A stretch of DNA of 8,021 bases from positions 1-8,021 of the forward strand of contig JAJDBO010000193.1 of NCBI GenBank assembly GCA_029261305.1, given 5' to 3'. The notes beneath the pieces are model-generated. The model ran no database searches and was not told where the DNA came from. It saw only the letters and a list, made by a program, of their open reading frames with translations. The DNA comes from Nitrospirales bacterium. Its GTDB lineage: Bacteria; Nitrospirota; Nitrospiria; Nitrospirales; UBA8639. This document shows, in pieces, positions 5,101-8,021 of the stretch; the stretch's first letter is position 1, and each line of letters starts with the position of its first letter. The translations under genes and the position numbers were made by a program.

Positions 5101-7400
5101 GCATCATTTGATGATGCAGAGATTCTAGCAGAAATTGTTGTAGAGTCACCTGCAGATACAGGAGTTGCAGTTACAACATTAGATGGAACGCTAGATACGC
5201 CAGAATTTACAGAAGATACACGGAATGAATATTCAGAATCATTAGTCAGTCCAGTAACTGTTTCAGTTGTGCTTGTATCACCATGAGAAAATACACTCCA
5301 AGAAGAATTAGGATTATCAGTGTATTCTATTTTATAATCAGTAATTGCGGCTCCGCCAGAAGCAGGAGCAAATGCTGCAACATATTGGGCATGTCTGTTT
5401 GCACTAGTACTAGAAGTATGAGATTGAGTATCAGAACCAGCAGTAGTTTTGATTTCATTTGTAACTGACATTACACCACTGTTGGTTGCAAAGTCTGCAC
5501 CTTCCACTTGATCACTTCCATGAGAAGAATAAGAACCACTTTGTCCATTACCGACAACAGATACGATAAGAGCACCGTCAGTTAGTGTTGTTACATCTGT
5601 ACTGATGTTATTGGTATTTTGAATGGTAGAAGAGTTTTCAGATTCTTCTGCTTGTTGAGATACATTAGAATAAGACATTGCCACAATACCACCGCCACTA
5701 ATTGAAGATGCATAATTTACAGTGATAGTATTAGAGCCAGTTGTAATATCAGATTCCATAATTCTCCAGAGTTCTACTTGCTGGTCTGTAGAAGTTCCAA
5801 CATTTTCACGTCCAACAAAAATACCAACATCAGAGTTTCCACCAATATCAATTGATGTGACATCATCAGGGGAACCATCTTCATCAGCAGTGGCAATTAC
5901 AATCATACGATTATCACCATCTGCAATTGTAATTGAAATATCACAAGATGAGCCACTACAAAGATTACCAGAATTACCCACAATACTATCAAAACCAATA
6001 TCAGAAGAACCAGATGTTGGAGCAGTCCAAGATAGAGCAACTTCAGTGTCACCTGCAGTGGCAGTTAGGTTAGTTGGAGGATCAAGAAGGGGCACAGATG
6101 CAGCAGGAGTTCCAGTTACAGATGCAGCAGTACCATCTCCTGCAGAATTGTGTGCAGATACTGCAAACTCATATTCAGAATCATTAGTCAGCCCAGTAAC
6201 AGTAGCAGTAGTACCAGGAATATTTCCAAGCAAGCTCCAAGAACCAGAACCTACTTCTCTAGATAAAACAGCATAATAATCAATTTCAGCACCACCATCA
6301 TCAGCAGGCGCAATCCAAGATAGAGCAACTTCAGTGTCACCTGCAGTGGCAGTTAATCCGGTTGGGACTCCAGGAACATTTGCAGAAAGAGTGAGATTGT
6401 TTTGGAATTTGTGTACTTTGTTACCCTTAGTATCAGTTACATAAAATGTGCTAGTTGCAGACTCAAATCCTATACCTCTAGGACCATTATCCTTAAATCC
6501 AGTAGCAGCATTTTGGGTCCCATATTTTGTCAAAAAGTTACCAGATGAATCATACGCTACAACTCTATCGTTATTGGTATCTGCAATCCACACATTATCA
6601 AAAGAGTCAACTGCGAGTCCAAATGGTTGTCTAAAAGAAGTATCACCAGAACCTTGATTACCAAATTTTAACAAAAAGTTACCAGAAGAATCAAATTTTT
6701 GTATTCTGTGATTTTTAGTGTCAGCTACCCAAATATTTCCAGTAGAATCAACTGCCACATCATATGGCCCATCGCTTTTAAACTGACCATCACCACTTCC
6801 CTTACTGCCAAAAGTTAGCAAATGATTTCCAGAAGAATCATATTTTTTAATTTTTTCATTTTTCATATCTGCAACATAGATATTATCAGAGGAATCAATT
6901 CCCAATCCACTTGGCTGATTGAATTTAGTGTCAGTATTTCCAGAATTAGAGCCAATTTTTAGGATGTAGACACCATTAGAATCAAATTTCTTTACTTGAT
7001 GTTGTTTAGTATCAGTAATCCAAATATTTCCAGAAGAATCAATCACCACATCACGAGGACCGTTGTTTTTGAATTGGTTATCACCATTGCCATTAGTACC
7101 AAACATAGAAAGGAAATTTCCAGAAGAATCAAACTTTTGAGCATGTTCATTTTTGTAATCCATAACCCAGACATTTCCAGAACCATCAACAGCAACACCC
7201 CAAGGACCATTATTACCAAACTGCCCATTCCCACTTCCTTTTTCACCAAAGGTATCCAGATATGTCGGCGGTGATGGAGTTTGTGCAAACGCTTGTGGAA
7301 GAGGTTCTGAAAAAGGTAATGCAGCTGGAGGGACAAGTAAAATTACAGCTAAAAGTACTATGATCATACGATCTAGTACTACACTCCAATTATGCCTCAT
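1..7400 (-). CDS. Giant secreted NHL/fibronectin III multimodular surface protein (C-terminus outside window)
   Basis: One frame stays open from ATG at 7398-7400 to base 1 (2466 full codons, no stop). The order is signal peptide (residues 1-39), six NHL blades (46-333), FN3-1 (342-434), FN3-2 split by a 213-residue insert (436-747), CBM-like module 1 (753-930), FN3-3 split by a ricin lectin (935-1149), FN3-4 with a two-cysteine insert (1153-1293), CBM-like 2 (1297-1479), FN3-5 (1480-1576), CBM-like 3 (1579-1756), then FN3-6 to FN3-13 (1761 to the edge). FN3 domains show the strand-B W-x-x-P and the G-L-T-N-x-x-E-Y-x-F-R-V tyrosine corner. No catalytic domain is recognised. By inference it is exported and acts in adhesion, glycan binding or the cell envelope. 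Start 7400 is preferred because it gives a full signal peptide and fits a TATA box for a leaderless mRNA; Met12 (7367) is an alternative. Exact function and total length are unknown. Confidence 0.93.
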   Translation of the reverse strand, partial: MRHNWSVVLDRMIIVLLAVILLVPPAALPFSEPLPQAFAQTPSPPTYLDTFGEKGSGNGQFGNNGPWGVAVDGSGNVWVMDYKNEHAQKFDSSGNFLSMFGTNGNGDNQFKNNGPRDVVIDSSGNIWITDTKQHQVKKFDSNGVYILKIGSNSGNTDTKFNQPSGLGIDSSDNIYVADMKNEKIKKYDSSGNHLLTFGSKGSGDGQFKSDGPYDVAVDSTGNIWVADTKNHRIQKFDSSGNFLLKFGNQGSGDTSFRQPFGLAVDSFDNVWIADTNNDRVVAYDSSGNFLTKYGTQNAATGFKDNGPRGIGFESATSTFYVTDTKGNKVHKFQNNLTLSANVPGVPTGLTATAGDTEVALSWIAPADDGGAEIDYYAVLSREVGSGSWSLLGNIPGTTATVTGLTNDSEYEFAVSAHNSAGDGTAASVTGTPAASVPLLDPPTNLTATAGDTEVALSWTAPTSGSSDIGFDSIVGNSGNLCSGSSCDISITIADGDNRMIVIATADEDGSPDDVTSIDIGGNSDVGIFVGRENVGTSTDQQVELWRIMESDITTGSNTITVNYASSISGGGIVAMSYSNVSQQAEESENSSTIQNTNNISTDVTTLTDGALIVSVVGNGQSGSYSSHGSDQVEGADFATNSGVMSVTNEIKTTAGSDTQSHTSSTSANRHAQYVAAFAPASGGAAITDYKIEYTDNPNSSWSVFSHGDTSTTETVTGLTNDSEYSFRVSSVNSGVSSVPSNVVTATPVSAGDSTTISARISASSNDAEEYTDGFMLVTGSSLDLINDGSEDNQAVGLRFPGIQIPSGVTIQSATIQFTATTTSSSTTNITIYGEDTASASAYSTSDDDITDRTKTSATASWSSIPAWNSVNESGSNQKTPNLTSIVQEIITSNGWSSGDPIAFIFEGSGNRHAFSYDSSASKAPLLEIVYSAAGETIPGAPTGLTPSAGDTEVSLSWTAPANDGGSSLTDYIVEYRPTGSATIVTALNDKCVEVVDSSDDANVSIMTCDDSDNQKWIVDGDLIQSQLNDKCLNVESTDNVANVGVTTCDGSDNQKWNFDDDLIKTQLNNYCLDVEGSGTNVIVYFNCHEGVNQQWDVSAQSTWTDFPHSGTGTSTVVTGLTNGIEYEFRVFAVNTEGTSTASNTPTATPQIGVTVPATPTNLSGAPGDTQVILSWAAPSDGGAAISDYSIQYRATSVSAGSGEAVVCHAPPGNPSNTQTLVISDSAVATHISHGDTIGECVDSNPWLTFSHTASSSLSIIVDALTNDQEYSFRVAAINSAGTGSYTSPIFTTPNPALTLEVRVNHDDDDAEEDVEGSNSGEMYLDSSDLELTEDGSEQEVGIRFNDITIPSNAVITSAHVQFTTDSTDSVSTNLTIFAEDTDNSLRFNDNDDNISSRSKTTEFASWSPVAWTTSGESGDNQKTPDLKDVIQEVVDRTGWNSGNSLSIIITGTGVRTAESHEGADDHNDPARAPLLVVSYTVPITAPAAPVNLIATPDNQEVSLTWTAPYNGGLPITDYLVEYRLTSGGWSTFADGTSTNTFATVTGLTNDSEYEFRVSAENSLGVGDASNIATATPSVSTTLTVQISQSSDDAEQGEPDYDSDEVSTTSSDMDLDDQDFVGLRFNGVNIPQGSTISNSYVEFTSEENESGSASVTIYGQDVDNALTFTTGDNNISSRLSTDAEIIWTIPNWSVDEVGPDTRTPDLKTILQEIIDRGGWTSGNSLVLIFEENNSDNDRDAYSYDQSPSKSAKLYITFSSEQTVPSAPINLVATPEDGQVSLSWATPSSNGGESIDDYIVEVDDGNGFVVFTDGVGTGTTATVTGLTNGVEYTFRVFAENDEGIGPASNEDTATPAGVPGQPTITNAVGGNEFVSLTWTIPATNGADIIDYIIFVDYGNGFVLYPDSVSDDNTDVIVDGLDNGVTYSFKVKAVNSAGEGIFSLSVSATPTSIADAPFLHPVIPGDAEAFVDWDAPDDGGSGITKYVVEYSDDTNTFSKEILGAPPVTETTVAGLTNGVEYTFTVITHNANGPGTPSNPRDATPSTVPDKPVIDDSLTITSDSAVTITWSTPFDGGSPLDDYVIEYRLTGGSWIEVVDGPNNLSNTISITGLENGEEYSFKVKAHNANGYSDESTPIFATPGSVPGQIIDLVAVRGNQQVLLTWTAPDNFGFPIDDYFIEINSGSGWTLYTDPISIDTTDVPVLGLDNGTPYSFRVYAHNDLGDGPTSNEPSATPATFPDAPIITTPLTSSDGQIQIDWTAPANDGGESITSYRLEWSVNNFSTVLDSQTISGTPPDTTFTVSGLTNGATYYFRTFSINDVGQSIDPSDIESAIPVTVPDTPVLNAPIVDDSSISITWSTPFDGGSPLTGYTLSITDVTIGNTFPDVSLAEDAIDYSASQLTNGHEYSFTLTAINAEGSTPSLPVSAIPLGSPAQMTAPTAEVGDGEVTLTWVAPDPAGSGDIVSYTIT
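310..1213 (-). repeat. 37-base near-exact repeat in FN3-12 and FN3-9
   Basis: Bases 310-346 and 1177-1213 differ only at one position (a at 318, g at 1185). Both encode I-T-W-S-T-P-F-D-G-G-S-P-L. They are 867 bases (289 codons) apart, about three FN3 units, and the intervening FN3-10 and FN3-11 do not share the sequence. Confidence 0.9.
2133..2666 (-). other. DNRLRE/CBM-like beta-sandwich module, copy 3
   Basis: Residues 1579-1756. The landmarks are S-S-D-D-A-E-Q-G-E, V-G-L-R-F-N-G-V-N-I-P-Q-G, S-Y-V-E-F, N-N-I-S-S-R-L-S, T-R-T-P-D-L-K-T-I-L-Q-E-I-I, G-G-W-T-S-G-N-S-L and S-A-K-L-Y-I-T-F. It marks the end of the decorated part of the protein; only FN3 domains follow in the window. Confidence 0.65.
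2673..2963 (-). other. FN3 domain 5
   Basis: Residues 1480-1576, intact and lying between CBM-like modules 2 and 3. It has L-T-W-T-A-P-Y-N-G-G, D-Y-L-V-E-Y-R-L-T-S-G-G-W and V-T-G-L-T-N-D-S-E-Y-E-F-R-V. It is the best in-protein template for placing the inserts of FN3-3 and FN3-4. Confidence 0.92.
2964..3512 (-). other. DNRLRE/CBM-like beta-sandwich module, copy 2
   Basis: Residues 1297-1479. It is collinear with copies 1 and 3: a very acidic opening (H-D-D-D-D-A-E-E-D), V-G-I-R-F-N-D-I-T-I-P-S-N, A-H-V-Q-F, N-I-S-S-R-S-K-T, Q-K-T-P-D-L-K-D-V-I-Q-E-V-V, G-W-N-S-G-N-S-L and R-A-P-L-L-V-V-S-Y. The acidic opening and the H-E-G-A-D-D-H-N-D segment near the end are candidate calcium ligands. Confidence 0.65.
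3522..3944 (-). other. FN3 domain 4, with a two-cysteine insert
   Basis: Residues 1153-1293. P-T-N-L-S-G-A-P, S-W-A-A-P-S-D-G-G and D-Y-S-I-Q-Y-R-A-T form the first half. N-P-W-L-T-F and V-D-A-L-T-N-D-Q-E-Y-S-F-R-V form the second. About 45 extra residues separate Y-R from W-L-T-F, the same C-C' loop that holds the lectin in FN3-3. It ends at T-T-P-N-P, leading into CBM-like module 2. Confidence 0.85.
3681..3782 (-). other. C-H-x-PPGNP...H-x-x-HGD...C module in FN3-4
   Basis: Residues 1207-1240, 34 residues from cysteine to cysteine. It opens with C-H-A-P-P-G-N-P, has T-L-V-I-S-D-S-A-V in the middle, then H-I-S-H-G-D-T-I-G-E-C. From memory, this pattern recurs in many secreted bacterial proteins and I know no assigned function. 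Two cysteines and three histidines within 34 residues would allow a disulfide-tied loop or a metal site. Both are inference. Confidence 0.7.
4101..4454 (-). other. Ricin B-type beta-trefoil lectin (CBM13-like), nested in FN3-3
   Basis: Residues 983-1100 (118 residues) form three repeats with a 39-40-residue period. Each has a cysteine pair (C991/C1008, C1031/C1048, C1071/C1087) and the QxW signature (Q1014-K-W1016, Q1054-K-W1056, Q1093-Q-W1095). This is the expected size and layout for one beta-trefoil. In ricin the ligand-binding aspartate of a repeat is in C-x-D-V. Here the three repeats read C-V-E-V, C-L-N-V and C-L-D-V, so only the third keeps the aspartate (D1073). The domain probably binds glycan, perhaps at a single site. 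The repeats are also alike in DNA: 4232-4262 and 4352-4382 differ at one base. Confidence 0.9.
4232..4382 (-). repeat. Near-identical 31-base direct repeat inside the lectin
   Basis: Bases 4232-4262 and 4352-4382 differ at one position (c versus t at 4252/4372) and lie 120 bases apart, exactly one trefoil repeat. They encode the T-C-D-x-S-D-N-Q-K-W end of trefoil repeats 2 and 1. This suggests fairly recent internal duplication or conversion within the lectin. Confidence 0.9.
4611..5144 (-). other. DNRLRE/CBM-like beta-sandwich module, copy 1
   Basis: Residues 753-930. It starts with an acidic segment (S-S-N-D-A-E-E) and continues with V-G-L-R-F-P-G-I-Q-I-P-S-G, A-T-I-Q-F, D-I-T-D-R-T-K-T, Q-K-T-P-N-L-T-S-I-V-Q-E-I-I, G-W-S-S-G and a closing K-A-P-L-L-E-I-V-Y strand. 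The layout resembles carbohydrate-binding DNRLRE (CBM96-type) domains, where L-R-F strands and I-P-x-G-x-x-I are typical, but the DNRLRE motif itself is absent. Copies 2 and 3 lie further along the same protein. Carbohydrate or calcium binding is inferred only. Confidence 0.65.
5160..6095 (-). other. FN3 domain 2, split by a 213-residue insert
   Basis: Residues 436-747. The first two strands (P-T-N-L-T-A-T-A to S-W-T-A-P-T-S-G, about 436-464) are separated from the rest (A-P-A-S-G-G-A-A-I-T-D-Y through G-L-T-N-D-S-E-Y-S-F-R-V, about 678-747). Removing residues 465-677 restores a normal FN3 of about 100 residues. The A-P motif of the B-C loop occurs on both sides of the insert, so the insertion lies in that loop. 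Alternatively, the first fragment could be a truncated FN3 relic and the second a separate fragment. Confidence 0.75.
5370..6008 (-). other. Uncharacterised beta-rich domain inside FN3-2
   Basis: Residues 465-677. Visible motifs are C481-S-G-S-S-C486, G-D-N-R-M-I-V-I-A-T-A, V-T-S-I-D-I-G-G, V-E-L-W-R-I-M, T-G-S-N-T-I-T-V-N-Y, I-V-A-M-S-Y-S-N-V-S-Q and a later D-G-A-L-I-V-S-V-V-G. This strand order resembles a beta-sandwich seen in many secreted bacterial proteins (pattern N-R-L-L-V-V...V-E-L-W-Y...T-V-T-V...S-G-V-x-Q), whose function I do not know. Serine and threonine are abundant after residue 590. Cysteines 481 and 486 could form a small disulfide loop. No enzyme motif is seen. Confidence 0.6.
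6026..6355 (-). repeat. Exact 42-base direct repeat in FN3-1 and FN3-2
   Basis: Bases 6026-6067 and 6314-6355 are identical and 288 bases (96 codons) apart. They encode the same L-T-A-T-A-G-D-T-E-V-A-L-S-W segment. A diverged relative is in FN3-3 near 4527-4568. Identity at third codon positions indicates recent duplication or gene conversion. Confidence 0.92.
6099..6377 (-). other. FN3 domain 1
   Basis: Residues 342-434. Intact FN3 of normal size, with P-T-G-L-T-A-T-A at the first strand, S-W-I-A-P in strand B, E-I-D-Y-Y in strand C and the G-L-T-N-D-S-E-Y-E-F tyrosine corner. It follows the propeller after a short linker. Its first strands share an exact 42-base stretch with FN3-2. Confidence 0.9.
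6402..7265 (-). other. Six-bladed NHL beta-propeller
   Basis: Residues 46-333 contain six repeats of about 45-48 residues. Each has the pattern G-P-x-x-V-A-V-D-S-S-G-N-I-W-V-A-D-T, then K-N-x-x-I-x-K-F-D-S-S-G-N-F-L and F-G-x-x-G-S-G. Blade 3 (QPSGLGID) and blade 5 (QPFGLAVD) carry the classical NHL phrase; blades 1, 2, 4 and 6 have N/D-G-P in place of Q-P. The leading T-Y-L-D-T-F-G strand probably completes the last blade, which ends at K-V-H-K-F-Q, as in velcro closure. Blade 6 is the most diverged (FESATSTFYVTDT). NHL propellers bind protein, RNA or glycan ligands on one face; here the domain would lie outside the cell. The ligand cannot be inferred. Confidence 0.9.
7284..7400 (-). other. 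Signal peptide of the giant protein
   Basis: Residues 1-39. The positive or polar start (R2, H3, R11) is followed by an uninterrupted hydrophobic run from M12 to about L28, then a proline-rich stretch and A37-F38-A39 before Q40, a typical A-x-A signal peptidase I site. This argues for Sec export. If cleavage fails, the segment could act as an N-terminal membrane anchor instead. The mature protein would begin at Q40, seven residues before the propeller. Confidence 0.8.
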
Positions 7401-7424
7401 ACGTCTAATTTAGCTAAATTATAG

Positions 7425-7432
7425 CATATAAC
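7425..7432 (-). promoter_or_regulatory. Probable archaeal TATA box for the giant gene
   Basis: On the minus strand the bases read GTTATATG, centred about 27 bases before the ATG at 7400. That spacing puts the transcription start at or next to the start codon, giving a leaderless mRNA. No Shine-Dalgarno-like purine run precedes the ATG (GCTAAATTAGACGT), which fits. No clear purine-rich BRE is visible upstream. Confidence 0.45.
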
Positions 7433-7487
7433 GATAGGCCGAATTTACCAAATTTGGGAAATAATCAACTTTTCACATGAATTGTTG

Positions 7488-7497
7488 ATAAATATAC
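7488..7497 (-). promoter_or_regulatory. Alternative TATA-like element
   Basis: The minus strand has GTATATTTAT preceded by an A-rich AAAATACT segment that could serve as a BRE. It would start transcription near 7465 and leave a leader of about 65 bases. In such an AT-rich gap this may be chance; the downstream box has the better spacing for a leaderless start. Confidence 0.25.
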
Positions 7498-7564
7498 AGT
7501 ATTTTGTAAAAATTCTGAATTTTAAAACAAAGTTAGGCACAAATTAGTCAAATAAACTCTAAAT

Positions 7565-8021
7565 TTATTCAACTGGACTGATATTACCACGGATTCTATC
7601 ACGAGATTCAAACGCATCATCGATGGTTTTAGCAGTTGGTTCAATCAACCAAACATTTTGTGAATTATCAACTAATAATGCCACATGGTTAACTTTTTGA
7701 ATTTCTGAGGGATTATCAGAATCATAATATATGAAACTCACATCCCAAGTTTTTCCAACATCAGATGATTTTATCATATCTGCCATCAGTATGGCCAAAT
7801 CTTCATTGTCTCCTTCTCCTTTTGCAAAAGTGTCAAGGGGTTTTTTCGGGGTTTGCTGCATCTCAAAGGAAGTCAAATGGAATTGAGAAACAATCCACCA
7901 AACCTCAAAGATAAATTCATCATCAGTTGGAACATTTGCACGTAAATCATTCATTGCAGAAGGCATAGAACCTACAACAAATTTAGAAAGATCGCGTATT
8001 TCAGTGGTAAGCGAAGAGCCA
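7565..8021 (-). CDS. Transglutaminase-like (papain-fold) protein, C-terminal part, probably lacking the catalytic cysteine
   Basis: The frame is open from the window edge to TAA at 7565-7567, giving 151 visible residues; the ATG at 7966 is probably internal because coding continues upstream. The core resembles transglutaminase-like domains, which show G-D-C-E-D-x-A at the catalytic Cys, then a His, then an Asp before P-T. Here the equivalents are G-E-G-D-N-E-D-L-A-I-L-M-A (7805-7807 encodes Asn for Cys), V-N-H-V-A-L-L-V (His at 7685-7687) and W-L-I-E-P-T (Glu at 7640-7642). The preceding Q-T-P-K-K-P-L-D-T also fits the family. With Asn for Cys and Glu for Asp it is probably not a classical protease or transglutaminase, and may be a binding or scaffold domain. 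Substrate and N-terminal domains are not visible. It shares strand with the giant gene, but the 164-base gap with its own promoter argues against obligate co-transcription. Confidence 0.65.
   Translation of the reverse strand, partial: GSSLTTEIRDLSKFVVGSMPSAMNDLRANVPTDDEFIFEVWWIVSQFHLTSFEMQQTPKKPLDTFAKGEGDNEDLAILMADMIKSSDVGKTWDVSFIYYDSDNPSEIQKVNHVALLVDNSQNVWLIEPTAKTIDDAFESRDRIRGNISPVE

Larger units (their letters stand above)
7401..7564. other. Intergenic gap, 164 bases
   Basis: AT-rich spacer between two minus-strand genes. It contains the two TATA-like elements, a short AT palindrome (7509-7523, seven-base arms around one base) and minus-strand T runs at 7508-7512 and 7524-7527 that could help end the upstream transcript, since archaeal termination often uses U-tracts. 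No small gene or structured RNA is recognisable. Confidence 0.5.

Noticed and set aside
5370..6008. Possible frameshift or assembly join interrupting FN3-2
   Set aside because: The frame stays open on both sides and through the insert, and the insert has coherent beta-strand patterns, so a nested domain is the better explanation.
6402..7265. Regularly spaced short repeats resembling a CRISPR array
   Set aside because: The repeats are degenerate, in frame and encode NHL blades; there are no uniform repeats separated by unique spacers.
7043..7336. Minus-strand open frame of 97 codons
   Set aside because: It overlaps the NHL propeller in another frame, and its Leu/Met/His-rich product has no recognisable pattern, while the main frame matches NHL blades.
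7365..7367. Alternative start at Met12 of the giant protein
   Set aside because: It would leave the hydrophobic segment without its basic N-region, and the TATA-like box fits the ATG at 7400 better. It is not excluded.
7509..7523. AT palindrome as an intrinsic hairpin terminator
   Set aside because: The arms have almost no G or C and the loop is one base, so the hairpin would be weak; archaeal termination depends more on T runs, which are short here.
1..8021. Mobile element, defence system, tRNA or rRNA
   Set aside because: No transposase, integrase, terminal inverted repeats, nuclease or helicase motifs, or structured RNA signatures were seen in the frames or gap.

Overview
The window looks archaeal and most resembles a marine or freshwater ammonia-oxidising archaeon (Nitrosopumilus/Nitrosarchaeum type). 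This is an inference from the AT-rich base composition, a TATA-like box about 27 bases before a start codon with no Shine-Dalgarno, a signal peptide ending in A-F-A before Q, and a giant secreted protein built of fibronectin III (FN3) modules. No marker gene in the window proves the lineage.

Almost the whole window (1-7400) is one uninterrupted minus-strand reading frame. It starts at 7400 and is still open at base 1, so 2466 codons are visible and the C-terminus is missing. In protein order it encodes a signal peptide, a six-bladed NHL beta-propeller, and thirteen FN3 domains (the last cut by the window edge). Three copies of a roughly 180-residue DNRLRE/CBM-like beta-sandwich are interspersed. 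Three successive FN3 domains (2, 3 and 4) are each split by a foreign module: a 213-residue beta-rich domain with two cysteines, a ricin-type beta-trefoil lectin with three QxW repeats, and a short two-cysteine C-H-x-PPGNP...HGD...C module. Every cysteine I can find in the visible protein lies in these inserts.

Bases 7401-7564 are an AT-rich gap holding the likely promoter of the giant gene and perhaps the end of the upstream transcript. Bases 7565-8021 hold the C-terminal 151 codons of a second minus-strand gene. It resembles the transglutaminase-like/papain-fold family, but asparagine stands where the catalytic cysteine is expected.

The most economical reading is a large exported, probably cell-surface, adhesion or glycan-binding protein: a propeller at the mature N-terminus, lectin/CBM-like modules in the middle, and a long plain FN3 stalk leading towards an unseen C-terminal anchor. 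I see no RNA gene, CRISPR array, insertion sequence or defence system. The novelty lies in the nested domain architecture.
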